From: Microbispora siamensis
Lineage (GTDB): Bacteria > Actinomycetota > Actinomycetes > Streptosporangiales > Streptosporangiaceae
Length of the DNA stretch: 64,000 nt
NCBI RefSeq assembly: GCF_016863095.1
Contig: NZ_BOOF01000033.1
Location: 93,605-157,604, forward strand
Direction: 5' to 3'
The notes beneath the pieces are model-generated. The model saw only the letters and a list, made by a program, of their open reading frames with translations, ran no database searches and was not told the origin of the DNA. Made by a program: the position numbers and the translations under genes. Positions within the stretch are counted from its first letter, which is position 1. The number at the start of each line of letters is the position of its first letter. This document shows, one piece after another, positions 31,906 through 40,090 of the stretch.

Positions 31906-32801
31906 ACGCTCTCCTTCCCGGTGGTCAGCGCGACGAAGGCGTCCTCCAGGCCGGCCGGGACGACCTCCAGCCCGCGTACGGCGCCCGCGCGGGCGAGGGC
32001 CATGACGGTGGCGTCGGGGTCGCCGCTGCGCAGGTGGACCCGGCCGCCCCTGATCTCCATGTGGCGCACGCCCGGCAGGGTCGCGAGCCAGGCGGACTCA
32101 CCGTCGGCCGTCACGCTCACCGTGGTCAGCGCGACCGCCCGCTTGATCTCCGCGCTGGTGCCGTCGGCGATCACCTGGCCGTGACCGAGCACGACGACGC
32201 GGTCGGCGTGCTCGTCGGCCTCGTCCAGGTAGTGGGTGCTGAACAGGATGGTCTTGCCCTGGCTGGCCAGCCCGCGCATGCCGTCCCAGAACTCGCGCCG
32301 GGCCTCCACGTCGAGCGCCGCGGTGGGCTCGTCGAGGACGATCAGGTCGGGGTCGCCGCACAGCGCCATGGCGAACCGCACGCGCTGCGCCTGCCCGCCC
32401 GACAGCCGGTCCACCCGGCGGTCGCGCAGGTCCCCGATCCGGGCGAGCGCGAGCACCCGGTCGAGGGGGAGGGGAGCGGCGTAGGTCCCGGCCACGAAGG
32501 CCAGCAACTCGCGGACCGTGACCCGGGGGATCAGACCGCCCTCCTGCGGCATCGCGCCCACCAGGCCCTGCCGTACGGCCTGCTCGGGGTCGAGCCCGAA
32601 CAGCGCGGCCCGCCCGGAGTCGGGCGGCAGCAGCCCGAGCAGCAGCGCGATGGTGGTCGACTTGCCCGCACCGTTGGGGCCGAGGAGGGCCACCGTCTGG
32701 CCGCGGGGGATGGCGAGCGTGAGCCCGTCCACGGCCCGCACGGGGCCGAAGCGCTTGGTCGCCGAGGTCAGTGACACGGCGTCGGAGGATTTCGCGGTCA
32801 T
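31902..32801 (-). CDS. ABC transporter ATP-binding protein
   Basis: 299-residue ATPase: Walker A LLGPNGAGKSTT, Q-loop AMPQEGGL, signature RLSGGQAQRVRFAMAL, Walker B DLIVLDEPTAALD, H-loop ILFSTHYLDEAD. A C-terminal extension of about 80 residues (VTADGESAWLATLPGVRHMEIRGGRVHL...) is typical of DrrA-like drug-export ATPases. First gene of the operon ATPase-permease-kinase-regulator. ATG 32801 was chosen because the conserved part begins there; the frame is open for 25 codons upstream. Confidence 0.93.
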   Translation of the reverse strand: MTAKSSDAVSLTSATKRFGPVRAVDGLTLAIPRGQTVALLGPNGAGKSTTIALLLGLLPPDSGRAALFGLDPEQAVRQGLVGAMPQEGGLIPRVTVRELLAFVAGTYAAPLPLDRVLALARIGDLRDRRVDRLSGGQAQRVRFAMALCGDPDLIVLDEPTAALDVEARREFWDGMRGLASQGKTILFSTHYLDEADEHADRVVVLGHGQVIADGTSAEIKRAVALTTVSVTADGESAWLATLPGVRHMEIRGGRVHLRSGDPDATVMALARAGAVRGLEVVPAGLEDAFVALTTGKESV

Positions 32802-32852
32802 GCGGACGACGGTAGGCGGGTGCCGTCGGCCCAGGTAGATCCATCGATACGG

Positions 32853-32882
32853 CCCTGGGCAGGACAAATGTCCCACCCAGGG
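32853..32882 (-). terminator. Inverted repeat between esterase and ABC operon
   Basis: CCCTGGG-CA-GGAC / GTCC-CA-CCCAGGG with an AAAT loop: 11 of 13 positions pair. It lies 28 bp past the alpha/beta hydrolase stop and about 52 bp before the ABC ATPase start, both on the minus strand, so it is a likely terminator or an operator of the ABC operon. Confidence 0.5.
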
Positions 32883-32909
32883 AATCTACAACGTAAAGGC
32901 GTCGGCTTG

Positions 32910-33644
32910 TCAGACCACCTCGGCCAGGACAACGGCCAGATCGCCGGGACGGGAAAGCATCGGCCAGTGACCGGTGGGCAGCTCACGCAGCTCCCACTCC
33001 GGCCCGCCCAGCGGCGCGAACGCCGGATGGCCCGTCGTGATCAGCTCCTTGACCTGCGCGAGCGGGAACGAGCAGCTCACCAGCGTCTTCGGCAGCGCGG
33101 CGAACGCGGCGGCGTCGTCACCCAGGAGGAGGGGCTGTGTGATCGTGCCGAGCGGCTGGTCGGTGGCCCGGGCGGCCATCAGCGCACGCTCGCGCTCGCC
33201 CAGTCCCTCCAGGCTCGCGCCCGACTCCTGTAGCTCGTCCCAGGAGGGCATGGGGTAGCGCCAGCCGTCCTCGACGCGCTTCTCGACGAACTCCCGCCCG
33301 GTGAGGTCGATCTGGGCCATGCCGTCCGGCACCGGGCCGCTCTCGACGTACACGACCCGGCTCACGCGGCCGGCCGCGCGGGCGGCGGCTCCGGTGATCG
33401 CGGCGCCGCTCCCGCTGTGGCCGACGAGGACCACGTCGTGCAGGTCCTCGGCCTCGACGAGGCCGGTGATGTCGCGGATGTGGGTGTCCAGGTCGAGATC
33501 GGGGGAGGCGAGGTGGGCGCGGTCGGCGAGGCCGGTGAGGGTCAGAGGGTGGACCTCGTGCCCCATTCCCCGCAGGGCGGCGGTGACGTCCCGCCACACC
33601 CACGCGCCGAGCCAGAAACCGGGAACGAGTACGTATGTCGTCAT
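32910..33644 (-). CDS. Alpha/beta fold hydrolase (esterase-like)
   Basis: 244-residue hydrolase of the plant-esterase/salicylate-esterase-like group: TYVLVPGFWLGAWVWRDVTAALRGMGHEVHPLTLTG (oxyanion region), nucleophile elbow VVLVGHSGSGAAITG, and catalytic His in RELPTGHWPMLSRPGDLA. No signal peptide. Divergent from a YafY-type regulator, with 42 bp between starts carrying an inverted repeat, so it is probably under that regulator's control. Confidence 0.88.
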   Translation of the reverse strand: MTTYVLVPGFWLGAWVWRDVTAALRGMGHEVHPLTLTGLADRAHLASPDLDLDTHIRDITGLVEAEDLHDVVLVGHSGSGAAITGAAARAAGRVSRVVYVESGPVPDGMAQIDLTGREFVEKRVEDGWRYPMPSWDELQESGASLEGLGERERALMAARATDQPLGTITQPLLLGDDAAAFAALPKTLVSCSFPLAQVKELITTGHPAFAPLGGPEWELRELPTGHWPMLSRPGDLAVVLAEVV

Positions 33645-33663
33645 GCGTCGACACTAAAGCCGA

Positions 33664-33686
33664 ATCAGGGCAAAATCGGTCCTGAT
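33664..33686. promoter_or_regulatory. Putative operator between esterase and YafY-type regulator
   Basis: ATCAGG (33664-33669) and CCTGAT (33681-33686) form an inverted repeat with an 11-bp spacer, abutting the ATG of the regulator gene at 33687. One helical turn and a half between centres suits a dimer. Confidence 0.45.
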
Positions 33687-34685
33687 ATGTCGACCAATCG
33701 CGTTCTCGCTCTTTTGGAGCTGCTGCAGGCCAGGCCCGGGCTCACCGGTGCCGAGCTGGCCGAGCGCCTGGAGGTCGACGTGCGGAGCGTGCGCCGCTAC
33801 ATGCGCAGGCTGGAGGACCTCGGCATTCCGGTGGAGGCCGAGCGGGGACGCTACGGCGGCTACCGGCTCATGCCGGGATACCGGCTGCCGCCGCTCATGC
33901 TGACCGGCGACGAGGCGACCGCCGTGGTGCTCGGGCTGCTCGCGGGCCGCCGCGCGGGCCTGACGGTGGGCGAGGGGGCGGCCGAGAGCGCGCTCGCGAA
34001 GATCCAGCGGGTGCTGCCCGACGCCCTGCGCGACCGGGTCGGTGCCGTCGAGGACATGGTCGGCCTGACCACCCGTTCCGCCGCGACCGCCCGGCCGAGC
34101 GGCACCACGCTGCTGACGCTGGCCGACGCGGCCCGCCGCCGCCTGCGCGTACGGCTGGCTTACCGGTCGTACCGGGGACAGGACAGCGAGCGGACGGTCG
34201 ATCCCTACGGGCTGGTGTTCCACTCGGGCCGCTGGTATCTGACCGGCCACGACCACCGCAGGGGCGAGGTGCGGACGTTCCGGCTCGACCGGATCGGCCG
34301 GGCGGAGACGACGGAGGAGGAGTTCCCCGCTCCGGGGGAGTTCGACGCGGTCGCCCACGTCATCGCGTCGCTGGCCTCCGTGCCGTACCGGTACGAGGTC
34401 GAGGTGGTGCTGGCCACGACGATGGAGGAGGCGCGGCGGCGGATCCCGCCGACGGTGGCCGCGCTCGCTCCGGCGGACGGCGGCGTGCGGATGACCGGCC
34501 GCGCCGAGCGGCTGGACGGCATGGCCCAGGTGCTGGCCGGCCTCGGCGTGCCGTTCACCGTGGTCGGGCCGCCCGAACTACGGGAGGAGGTCCGGGCGCT
34601 CGCCCGTCGCCTGCAGGAGTGGGCCGGTCAGGGTCCCGAGACGCTGACCGCCGAGGGCGGCGAGCAGGCGCGGCCTCTCTCCTGA
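33687..34685 (+). CDS. YafY family regulator (HTH plus WYL domain)
   Basis: 332-residue regulator: N-terminal HTH_11 (NRVLALLELLQARPGLTGAELAERLEVDVRSVRRYMRRLEDLGIPVEAERGRYGGYRL), a central WYL domain (RLRVRLAYRSYRGQDSERTVDPYGLVFHSGRWYLTGHDHRRGEVRTFRLDRIG) and a C-terminal WCX extension. WYL domains sense nucleic-acid or small ligands. There is no Shine-Dalgarno before ATG 33687. It is divergent from an esterase-like gene, the usual arrangement for these regulators and their targets. Confidence 0.9.
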   Translation: MSTNRVLALLELLQARPGLTGAELAERLEVDVRSVRRYMRRLEDLGIPVEAERGRYGGYRLMPGYRLPPLMLTGDEATAVVLGLLAGRRAGLTVGEGAAESALAKIQRVLPDALRDRVGAVEDMVGLTTRSAATARPSGTTLLTLADAARRRLRVRLAYRSYRGQDSERTVDPYGLVFHSGRWYLTGHDHRRGEVRTFRLDRIGRAETTEEEFPAPGEFDAVAHVIASLASVPYRYEVEVVLATTMEEARRRIPPTVAALAPADGGVRMTGRAERLDGMAQVLAGLGVPFTVVGPPELREEVRALARRLQEWAGQGPETLTAEGGEQARPLS

Positions 34686-34716
34686 TCGCCGGTGACGCGG
34701 CCCGCGCGCCGGTGGT

Positions 34717-36126
34717 TCACGCGTTCTGGCTGAGGCGTGCCGTCGTTCCGTCCGGCGTACGGACGACGTCGGACACGGCGGCGCCGAGGGGGCCCGGCCG
34801 TTCTCCCGCGTCGTGCTCGCCGGCCCCGGCCGGTTCGTGCGCGAGCGGGCCGCCGGGCGGGAGACCGCGCCGCCGGGCCACCAAGTCGGACAAAAGGTCC
34901 TCCCACCGGGCGCCGATGACGTCGAGGTCGTAACGGGCGGCCGTCTTCAGCGCGTTGGCGCCCATCTCGCGGCGCAGGTCCTCGTCCTCGATGAGCGCGC
35001 AGATGGCGTCGGCCATCGCGTGGATCTTCTCCGGCTTCACCAGCAGCCCGTCGTGGCCGTGGGTGATCATCTCCTTGGGGCCGGTCGGGCAGTCGTAGCT
35101 GACGACCGGGACGCCCTTGCTCATCGCCTCCAGGATGACCATCGGCATGCCCTCGTGGCGGGAGCTCAGCACGAACATCGAGGCGTCCGCGAGGACGGCG
35201 CCGACGTCCTCGGCCGGGCCTTCGAGGAACACCCGCTCGGAGAGCCCGCGCTTGTCGATCGACGCCTGGAGCTTCTCCTGCCGGGGGCCGCCGCCGTAGA
35301 TCCGCAGCGTCCAGTCCGGATGCCGCGCCGCCACGTGCGCCCACGCGCGGATGAGCAGGTCGTAGCCCTTGCCCCAGGTCAGGCGGCCCACGGTGACGAC
35401 GGTCTTCGCGGTGAGCGGCGAGACGCCGCCGTTCAGGCGGGGCGTCGCGTTGGGCACCTGCGCCAGCACGGCGGGGAGGTCCTTGCGCGCCTTCCCGAAG
35501 GAGCGCTCGTAGGTGCGCAGGTCGGCCTGGGTGAGGGTGACGACCGCGTCGTGCCTGCCGTACCTGCGGATGATCTGCTTGCGCACCAGCGGCTGGTGCG
35601 AGGACAGGTTCCCGTGCTCCTGGGCCACCGTGATGATCTCCGGGGGAGCGAAGCGCGCGGCGATCAGGTTCAGGCCGGGCCGGGTCCCGATGAGGATGCC
35701 CCGGCGGCGGGAGCGGATGTAGCGGACCAGCTTGAGATCGGTGCGCAGGGTGAACCAGTGGTAGGCCGCCTCGTCCTTCGGCACCAGCCTGCTCGGGAAC
35801 CGCGACAGCAGGCCCTTGCGGCGGGGCAGCCGGTCGTCGAGGTAGCGGACGCGCACTCCGGGGGGCACGGGGAGAAAGGGCTCCTCGCGTTCCCGTACGA
35901 CGCTCACGATCTCCACGTCGTGGGTGCGCGCCAGATATCCGGCGAGGTTGAAGACCGTCCGGATCGTGCCCCCCATGCCGTTGGCGTGCAGCAGCAGGAT
36001 GCGGATCTCGCGACCGTCGGGCGGCGGCGCCGACCTGGCACGCTGGCGGTCACGGGCCTCCAGCGCCCGTACGACCACCCTGGCCGCTTTCCTTGCCACC
36101 CTGCGATGAAGAGAAGCCACAGTCAC
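34717..36126 (-). CDS. Glycosyltransferase family 4 protein
   Basis: 469-residue GT-B fold enzyme: IRILLLHANGMGGTIRTVFNLAGYLARTHDVEIVSV at the N-terminal Rossmann domain, TVVTVGRLTWGKGYDLLIRAWAHVA, the nucleotide-sugar site LRIYGGGPRQEKLQ, RVFLEGPAEDVGAVLADASMFVLSSRHEGMPMVILEAMSKGVPVVSYDCPTGPKEMI (EX7E motif). A long disordered Pro/Gly-rich tail follows. The DCPTGP motif resembles poly(glycerol-phosphate)/teichoic or capsular glycosyltransferases. Acceptor unknown. GTG 36126 is taken as start; it stands alone, without other polysaccharide genes nearby. Confidence 0.9.
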   Translation of the reverse strand: MTVASLHRRVARKAARVVVRALEARDRQRARSAPPPDGREIRILLLHANGMGGTIRTVFNLAGYLARTHDVEIVSVVREREEPFLPVPPGVRVRYLDDRLPRRKGLLSRFPSRLVPKDEAAYHWFTLRTDLKLVRYIRSRRRGILIGTRPGLNLIAARFAPPEIITVAQEHGNLSSHQPLVRKQIIRRYGRHDAVVTLTQADLRTYERSFGKARKDLPAVLAQVPNATPRLNGGVSPLTAKTVVTVGRLTWGKGYDLLIRAWAHVAARHPDWTLRIYGGGPRQEKLQASIDKRGLSERVFLEGPAEDVGAVLADASMFVLSSRHEGMPMVILEAMSKGVPVVSYDCPTGPKEMITHGHDGLLVKPEKIHAMADAICALIEDEDLRREMGANALKTAARYDLDVIGARWEDLLSDLVARRRGLPPGGPLAHEPAGAGEHDAGERPGPLGAAVSDVVRTPDGTTARLSQNA

Positions 36127-36196
36127 GCCCCGTTTCGCGTCAGATGAAGATCCCCTTTCCCTATGACGTAACCGGCAGTTGTTCCGTTGTTGTGAA

Positions 36197-36868
36197 CTAG
36201 GTCACATCGTGCTTGGAAAGCCGATATATGGTCGTCCGTTTGCTGGGGGCGTCCTCCAGGAAGGCCGGCACCTGGTGCACCGCGACCTGCTCGAACACGC
36301 CTTCGGGGAGATAGGAGCAGGCGCGGTCGGGCACTCCGATAAGGACATCGCCGCCTGCTCGGGACAGGAACGGGGTGACCCGCCGGGCCAGCGGCTCCTC
36401 GTAGTAGACGTCCCCGGCCAGCACGACCTGCTGGGACGGCGTTCCGTCGAGCAGGTCGCCTTCGGCGACCCGCACCGCGACGCCGTTGGCGCGGGCGTTC
36501 ACGCGGACGGCCGCCAGCGCGTACGGGTCGACGTCGTTGGCGACGACCAGGGCGGCGCCGGCCAGCGCCGCGGCGACCGCGACCAGCCCCGAGCCCGTGG
36601 CGAGGTCGAGGACGGTGCGGCCCCGCACGATCTCGGGGTGGTCGAGCACGTGCCGGGCCAGCGCCTGCCCGCCGGCCCAGGGGCAGGCCCAGAAGGGCAG
36701 CCGCCCGGCACGCTCCCACAGCTCGTACACGTGGTCGTCCCCGCCCGCGTCCGGCACGGCACCCGGAACGGCGGCCGGCGTGATCAGGCGCAGCCGTATC
36801 TCCGGCACGTACGGCACGGCCGCGAGCTTGGTGTGCGCGCGGACGAAGTCCTCGGCGTCGTCCTCCAC
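36197..36868 (-). CDS. Class I SAM-dependent methyltransferase (PrmA/ETFB-lysine-methyltransferase-like)
   Basis: About 223 residues: VRAHTKLAAVPYVPEIRLRLITP at the N-terminus, LPFWACPWAGGQALARHVLDHP, SAM motif I GRTVLDLATGSGLVAVAAALAGA, motif II VVANDVDPYALAAVRVNARANG and the post-I VVLAGDVYYEEPLARRV. This is the nicotinamide-N-methyltransferase/ETFB-KMT-like protein lysine methyltransferase group. Start GTG 36868 is favoured; GTG 36895 sits inside a palindrome. A terminator-like hairpin separates it from the esterase gene upstream. Confidence 0.85.
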   Translation of the reverse strand: MEDDAEDFVRAHTKLAAVPYVPEIRLRLITPAAVPGAVPDAGGDDHVYELWERAGRLPFWACPWAGGQALARHVLDHPEIVRGRTVLDLATGSGLVAVAAALAGAALVVANDVDPYALAAVRVNARANGVAVRVAEGDLLDGTPSQQVVLAGDVYYEEPLARRVTPFLSRAGGDVLIGVPDRACSYLPEGVFEQVAVHQVPAFLEDAPSKRTTIYRLSKHDVT

Positions 36869-36879
36869 GGCCGCCGATC

Positions 36880-36908
36880 GTAGCCGCCCGGACACGTGTC
36901 CGGGCTAC
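36880..36908 (-). terminator. Perfect palindromic hairpin downstream of the erythromycin-esterase-like gene
   Basis: CCCGGACAC/GTGTCCGGG (36887-36904) is an uninterrupted 18-bp palindrome, extended by GTAGC/GCTAC across a small bulge. It starts 40 bp past the stop of the esterase-like gene on the minus strand. It could also bind a regulator of the methyltransferase gene. Confidence 0.5.
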
Positions 36909-36947
36909 GAGTCCGCGAGGAGGATCGGCGGCGCAGGCCGGGGGGCC

Positions 36948-38222
36948 TCACATCTGGACGTCGTCGGCGACAGTGGAGGCCGGAGTGTTGAGGATGCCGT
37001 CGAACGCGTCGAGGACGGGGGTGTGCACGTAGGCGCTCTGTATCCGGATGCGGTCGGGGCCGGGGATCTCGTGGCGCGCCCGGCGGAGATCGGCGATGGC
37101 GAGTCCGAGACCGGCGTCGGCGAAGGCGGCTTCGACGCTTCCACGCTCGGGCGGCTCCAGGGCGGTGTTGTCGATGGCGAAACCGAAGCGAGCGTTCTCG
37201 TCCGGACGCATGTCGGCGGTGTACCCGGTGATGCTGGTCAGGGCGAGGGCGACGTAGTCATCGCCCAGGGAGTTGTGCAGATGCTGTCCCATCGGGAGCC
37301 CCGTGAGGTGTCCGTCGAAGGAGACCGGCGTTTTCTGGATGTGGGCGTTGTGGGCCGCCAGCACGATGCGGGTTCCGGGGCCGAGGCGCTCCAGGTGCCA
37401 CAGGACCGACCCGGCCATGTAGACGTCCCGGGCCGAGGTGTCGGCGGTCAGGCCGCTTCCGGCGTACAGGTCGGCCATGGCGCGGAAGGTGTAGTCGCCT
37501 TGGCAGGCGCCTTCCAGGCGGCGCAAAGCGATGTCGTAGCTGCGCTGGTCCGCGCGGGAGACGTACAACGGTTCGACGGCCCGGAACCGGATGAGCAGGC
37601 GCATCAGGATCGCGCTGAGGGCGTCCTGTTCGGCGCTGGTCAGGCGGGTCCATGCGGGCGCGGCTGCGGCCGCGGAGGCACCGGCGAACGATCCGGCGAT
37701 CCGCATCGCCGTCTGGACCGCCGGTAGGGCTTCGGGGTCGACCTGGCGCAGGTAGTCGGCGACCGGGGCAAGGGCGGGAAGCAGGGACCCGCCGGCCGCC
37801 GGGATGTCGATCCCGGCGAAACGCACCGGCACCGCGGCTGTGGCGTTGTGCCGGCGGATCCAGCGCAGTGGCTCCTCGACCCCCACGGGGATCGACGCGG
37901 CGAGATGGGCCGACAGATCATGGTCGGTGCCCTCCCCCTGAGCCCAGGCGTCAAGGGGGAAGCCTTCGCTGAAGCCGTACTCGAAGGCCAGGACGGTGAA
38001 GCCGCAGCGTTCGACCAGGAACCGCAGGATTCGCCGGCGCATGAGAGAGAACTCGGTGATGAAGTGAGAGTTCTCGCCGATCGCGACGACGCGCGCGTCG
38101 CCGACCATGTCGCGCAGCGGCTCCAGATCATCGAGTGGCGCCCCCGGATCGAGGTGGGTGAGCGGAACGGCATGGCGGTGAAGCCAGCCGGCGAACGGGT
38201 TGTGGTGGAACGAAGCGGGCAT
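36948..38222 (-). CDS. Erythromycin esterase family protein
   Basis: 424-residue member of the EreA/EreB family. Metal/catalytic motifs: ARVVAIGENSHFITEFSLMRRRILRFLVE (Glu and His of the GE-x-x-H motif), FTVLAFEYGFSEGF (Glu), and TRIVLAAHNAHIQK (His), as in macrolide lactone-ring hydrolases. Divergence from the usual GEASHG motif leaves the substrate open; related proteins act on succinoglycan or unknown esters. It lies 54 bp downstream of a Vat-like acetyltransferase on the same strand, so the two form a likely antibiotic-inactivation pair. Confidence 0.87.
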   Translation of the reverse strand: MPASFHHNPFAGWLHRHAVPLTHLDPGAPLDDLEPLRDMVGDARVVAIGENSHFITEFSLMRRRILRFLVERCGFTVLAFEYGFSEGFPLDAWAQGEGTDHDLSAHLAASIPVGVEEPLRWIRRHNATAAVPVRFAGIDIPAAGGSLLPALAPVADYLRQVDPEALPAVQTAMRIAGSFAGASAAAAAPAWTRLTSAEQDALSAILMRLLIRFRAVEPLYVSRADQRSYDIALRRLEGACQGDYTFRAMADLYAGSGLTADTSARDVYMAGSVLWHLERLGPGTRIVLAAHNAHIQKTPVSFDGHLTGLPMGQHLHNSLGDDYVALALTSITGYTADMRPDENARFGFAIDNTALEPPERGSVEAAFADAGLGLAIADLRRARHEIPGPDRIRIQSAYVHTPVLDAFDGILNTPASTVADDVQM

Positions 38223-38276
38223 GCGTTGGCTCGATTCCGAAGTGCTGGAACTCTGAAGTGCTGAAACGCGAGTGGA

Positions 38277-38930
38277 TCAACGGTGCGGGGGCGCCGGCGC
38301 CGCGGTCTCCAGTTCGTCGATGCTTCCGGACATGATCGTGCGGAGGTGTTCGGTGATGTGCTGGAGCGGCCAGTCCCACCAGGCCACCGCGAGGAGACGC
38401 TCGATGTCCGCGTCGCTGTAGCGGCGGCGGATGAGCCGGGCGGGGTTGCCGCCCACGATGCCGTAGTCGGGGACGTCGTCGACGACGACGGACCCGGAGG
38501 CGATGATCGCTCCGTGGCCGATGCGTACGCCGGGCATCACCATGGACCGGTATCCGAGCCAGACGTCGTTGCCGACCACGGTGTCGCCCCGTGCGGGCAG
38601 GCCGGTGATGAGGTCGAAGTGCTCCGCCCAGGAGCCGCCCATGATCGGGAAGGGGAACGTCGAGGGGCCGTCCATGCGATGGTTGGCGCCGTTCATGATG
38701 AACCGCACACCCTCGCCCAGCGCGCAGAACTTCCCGATGACCAGTTTCTCCGGCCCGTAGTGGTACAGCACGTTGCGGGTCTCGAAACCGGTCGGCTCGT
38801 CCGGGTCGTCGTAGTAGGAGAACTCTCCGACCTCGATCAGCGGTGAGGTGATCAGCGGTTTGAGCAGCACCACCCGCGGCTGCTCGGGCATCGGATGCAG
38901 CACGGTCGGGTCGGCGGGCACGGTCGGCAT
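38277..38930 (-). CDS. Vat/CatB-like xenobiotic O-acetyltransferase
   Basis: 217-residue left-handed beta-helix acyltransferase. The catalytic-His segment VRFIMNGANHRMDGPSTFPF is the diagnostic stretch of Vat-type streptogramin A acetyltransferases, followed by GDTVVGNDVWLGYRSMVMPGVRIGHGAIIASGSVVVDDVPDYGIVGGNPARLIRRRY hexapeptide repeats and WWDWPLQHITEHL. It uses acetyl-CoA to inactivate streptogramin A or a similar hydroxyl substrate. ATG 38930 has GGAAGG about 11 nt upstream; GTG 38933 is possible. First gene of the pair with the erythromycin-esterase-like gene. Confidence 0.9.
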   Translation of the reverse strand: MPTVPADPTVLHPMPEQPRVVLLKPLITSPLIEVGEFSYYDDPDEPTGFETRNVLYHYGPEKLVIGKFCALGEGVRFIMNGANHRMDGPSTFPFPIMGGSWAEHFDLITGLPARGDTVVGNDVWLGYRSMVMPGVRIGHGAIIASGSVVVDDVPDYGIVGGNPARLIRRRYSDADIERLLAVAWWDWPLQHITEHLRTIMSGSIDELETAAPAPPHR

Positions 38931-38948
38931 CACGTTGTTTCCTTCCAA

Positions 38949-39347
38949 GGGGCGTTCACGGGCCTGGGCGCGTCAGGCGTTGAGGACCTCTGACGGCTCG
39001 CCGAGCATGCGCGCCAGGGCGAGAGGCTGCCGCAGTGCACAGGACAGCCGACCGACGCGGCGGGGTGTCCTGATTCGTTCTCACCGGCGATCCCGGTGCG
39101 CTCACCCGCGGCGAGCGAGCAGGTCACCGAGTCACGGGCGAGCCTGCGGTCGAAGGACGCGGCGACCGCAAGAGCGGTGATCTGTGCAGGCGTTCAGGCG
39201 ATCCGAAGCACTCGGGACAGGGCGGCCGGCAGAGGCCGCACGGCCGGGCGAGCGCTTCGGAAGAGCATCGATGACTCCACTATTGCGACGGTTGGTGCAT
39301 TAAGATACTGCCACGACCCGTCCCACCGAGCAACCGGACCACCAGCG
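38949..39347. other. Intergenic region without a supported gene
   Basis: About 400 bp between the divergent Vat-like and TetR genes. Short open frames on both strands match nothing recognisable. A TAAGAT at 39301 is a possible -10 for the TetR gene. The promoters of both flanking genes must lie here. Confidence 0.5.
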
Positions 39348-39998
39348 ATGACTCCTTCAGCGCCACAACCCGAGGGTGCCCGGCCCGTGCCGGCGCCCCG
39401 GCCCCGCCCCGGCGGCCGTACCGCCCGTATTCGCAGGCAGGTGCTCGACGCGGTCCTCGCGGAGCTCGGGGAACACGGTTATGACGGGCTCACCATGGAC
39501 GCCGTCGCCGCCCGCGCGGGTGTGCACCGTGCGACGGTGTACCGGCGCTGGGGAGATGTCGGAGGGCTGCTCGCCGACGTCCTGGACGCGGCCAGTGACG
39601 ACGCCTGGCAACCCCCGGACACCGGCTCCCTGGAGGGCGACCTGGCGGCGCTGAACCGCGAGATCCAGGACGCGCTGACCGCACAGCCGCCGATCGTGGC
39701 GGCCTTGATCGCCGCCTCGTTCCGTTCCGAAAAGGCCGACCACGCCCAACGGCGGCTCTGGGAGGATCGCTACGCCCGCTGTGAGGTCATCGTCGACCGG
39801 GCCATCCGGCGCGCCGAACTCCCCCCGCACACCGACGCCCGGCCACTGCTCATCGCCGCCACCGCACCCGTGTACCACCAACTGGTGCTTCTCCGCACAC
39901 CACCCGACCCCGGCCTGCCCGGCCGGGCGGCCAGAACCGCCGCCCTCGCCGCATCCGCCGACGCCTTCACCACGCCCTCATCGGCCGGCGACACCTGA
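39348..39998 (+). CDS. TetR/AcrR family transcriptional regulator
   Basis: 216 residues. After a Pro/Arg-rich lead, the HTH reads TARIRRQVLDAVLAELGEHGYDGLTMDAVAARAGVHRATVYRRWGDVGGLLADVLDAA; the C-terminal TetR_C-like domain follows (LEGDLAALNREIQDALTAQPPIVAALIAASF). ATG 39348 was chosen because the conserved part starts soon after; the frame is open upstream to 39096. It is divergent from the Vat/erythromycin-esterase operon and is its likely regulator. Confidence 0.87.
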   Translation: MTPSAPQPEGARPVPAPRPRPGGRTARIRRQVLDAVLAELGEHGYDGLTMDAVAARAGVHRATVYRRWGDVGGLLADVLDAASDDAWQPPDTGSLEGDLAALNREIQDALTAQPPIVAALIAASFRSEKADHAQRRLWEDRYARCEVIVDRAIRRAELPPHTDARPLLIAATAPVYHQLVLLRTPPDPGLPGRAARTAALAASADAFTTPSSAGDT

Positions 39999-40090
39999 CG
40001 GGCCCGGGCAGCCCCGGCCGATCCGGGTACGCGACGTGTGGCGGTTCGCGCGGCCGGGTGCACGGAACCCTGCGGGTGGAAGGCGGCCAC

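Noticed and set aside
38949..39127. Small minus-strand frames upstream of the Vat-like gene, one ending ARMLGEPSEVLNA
   Set aside because: It could be the tail of a lost gene, but no family is recognisable and there is no start or ribosome-binding site.
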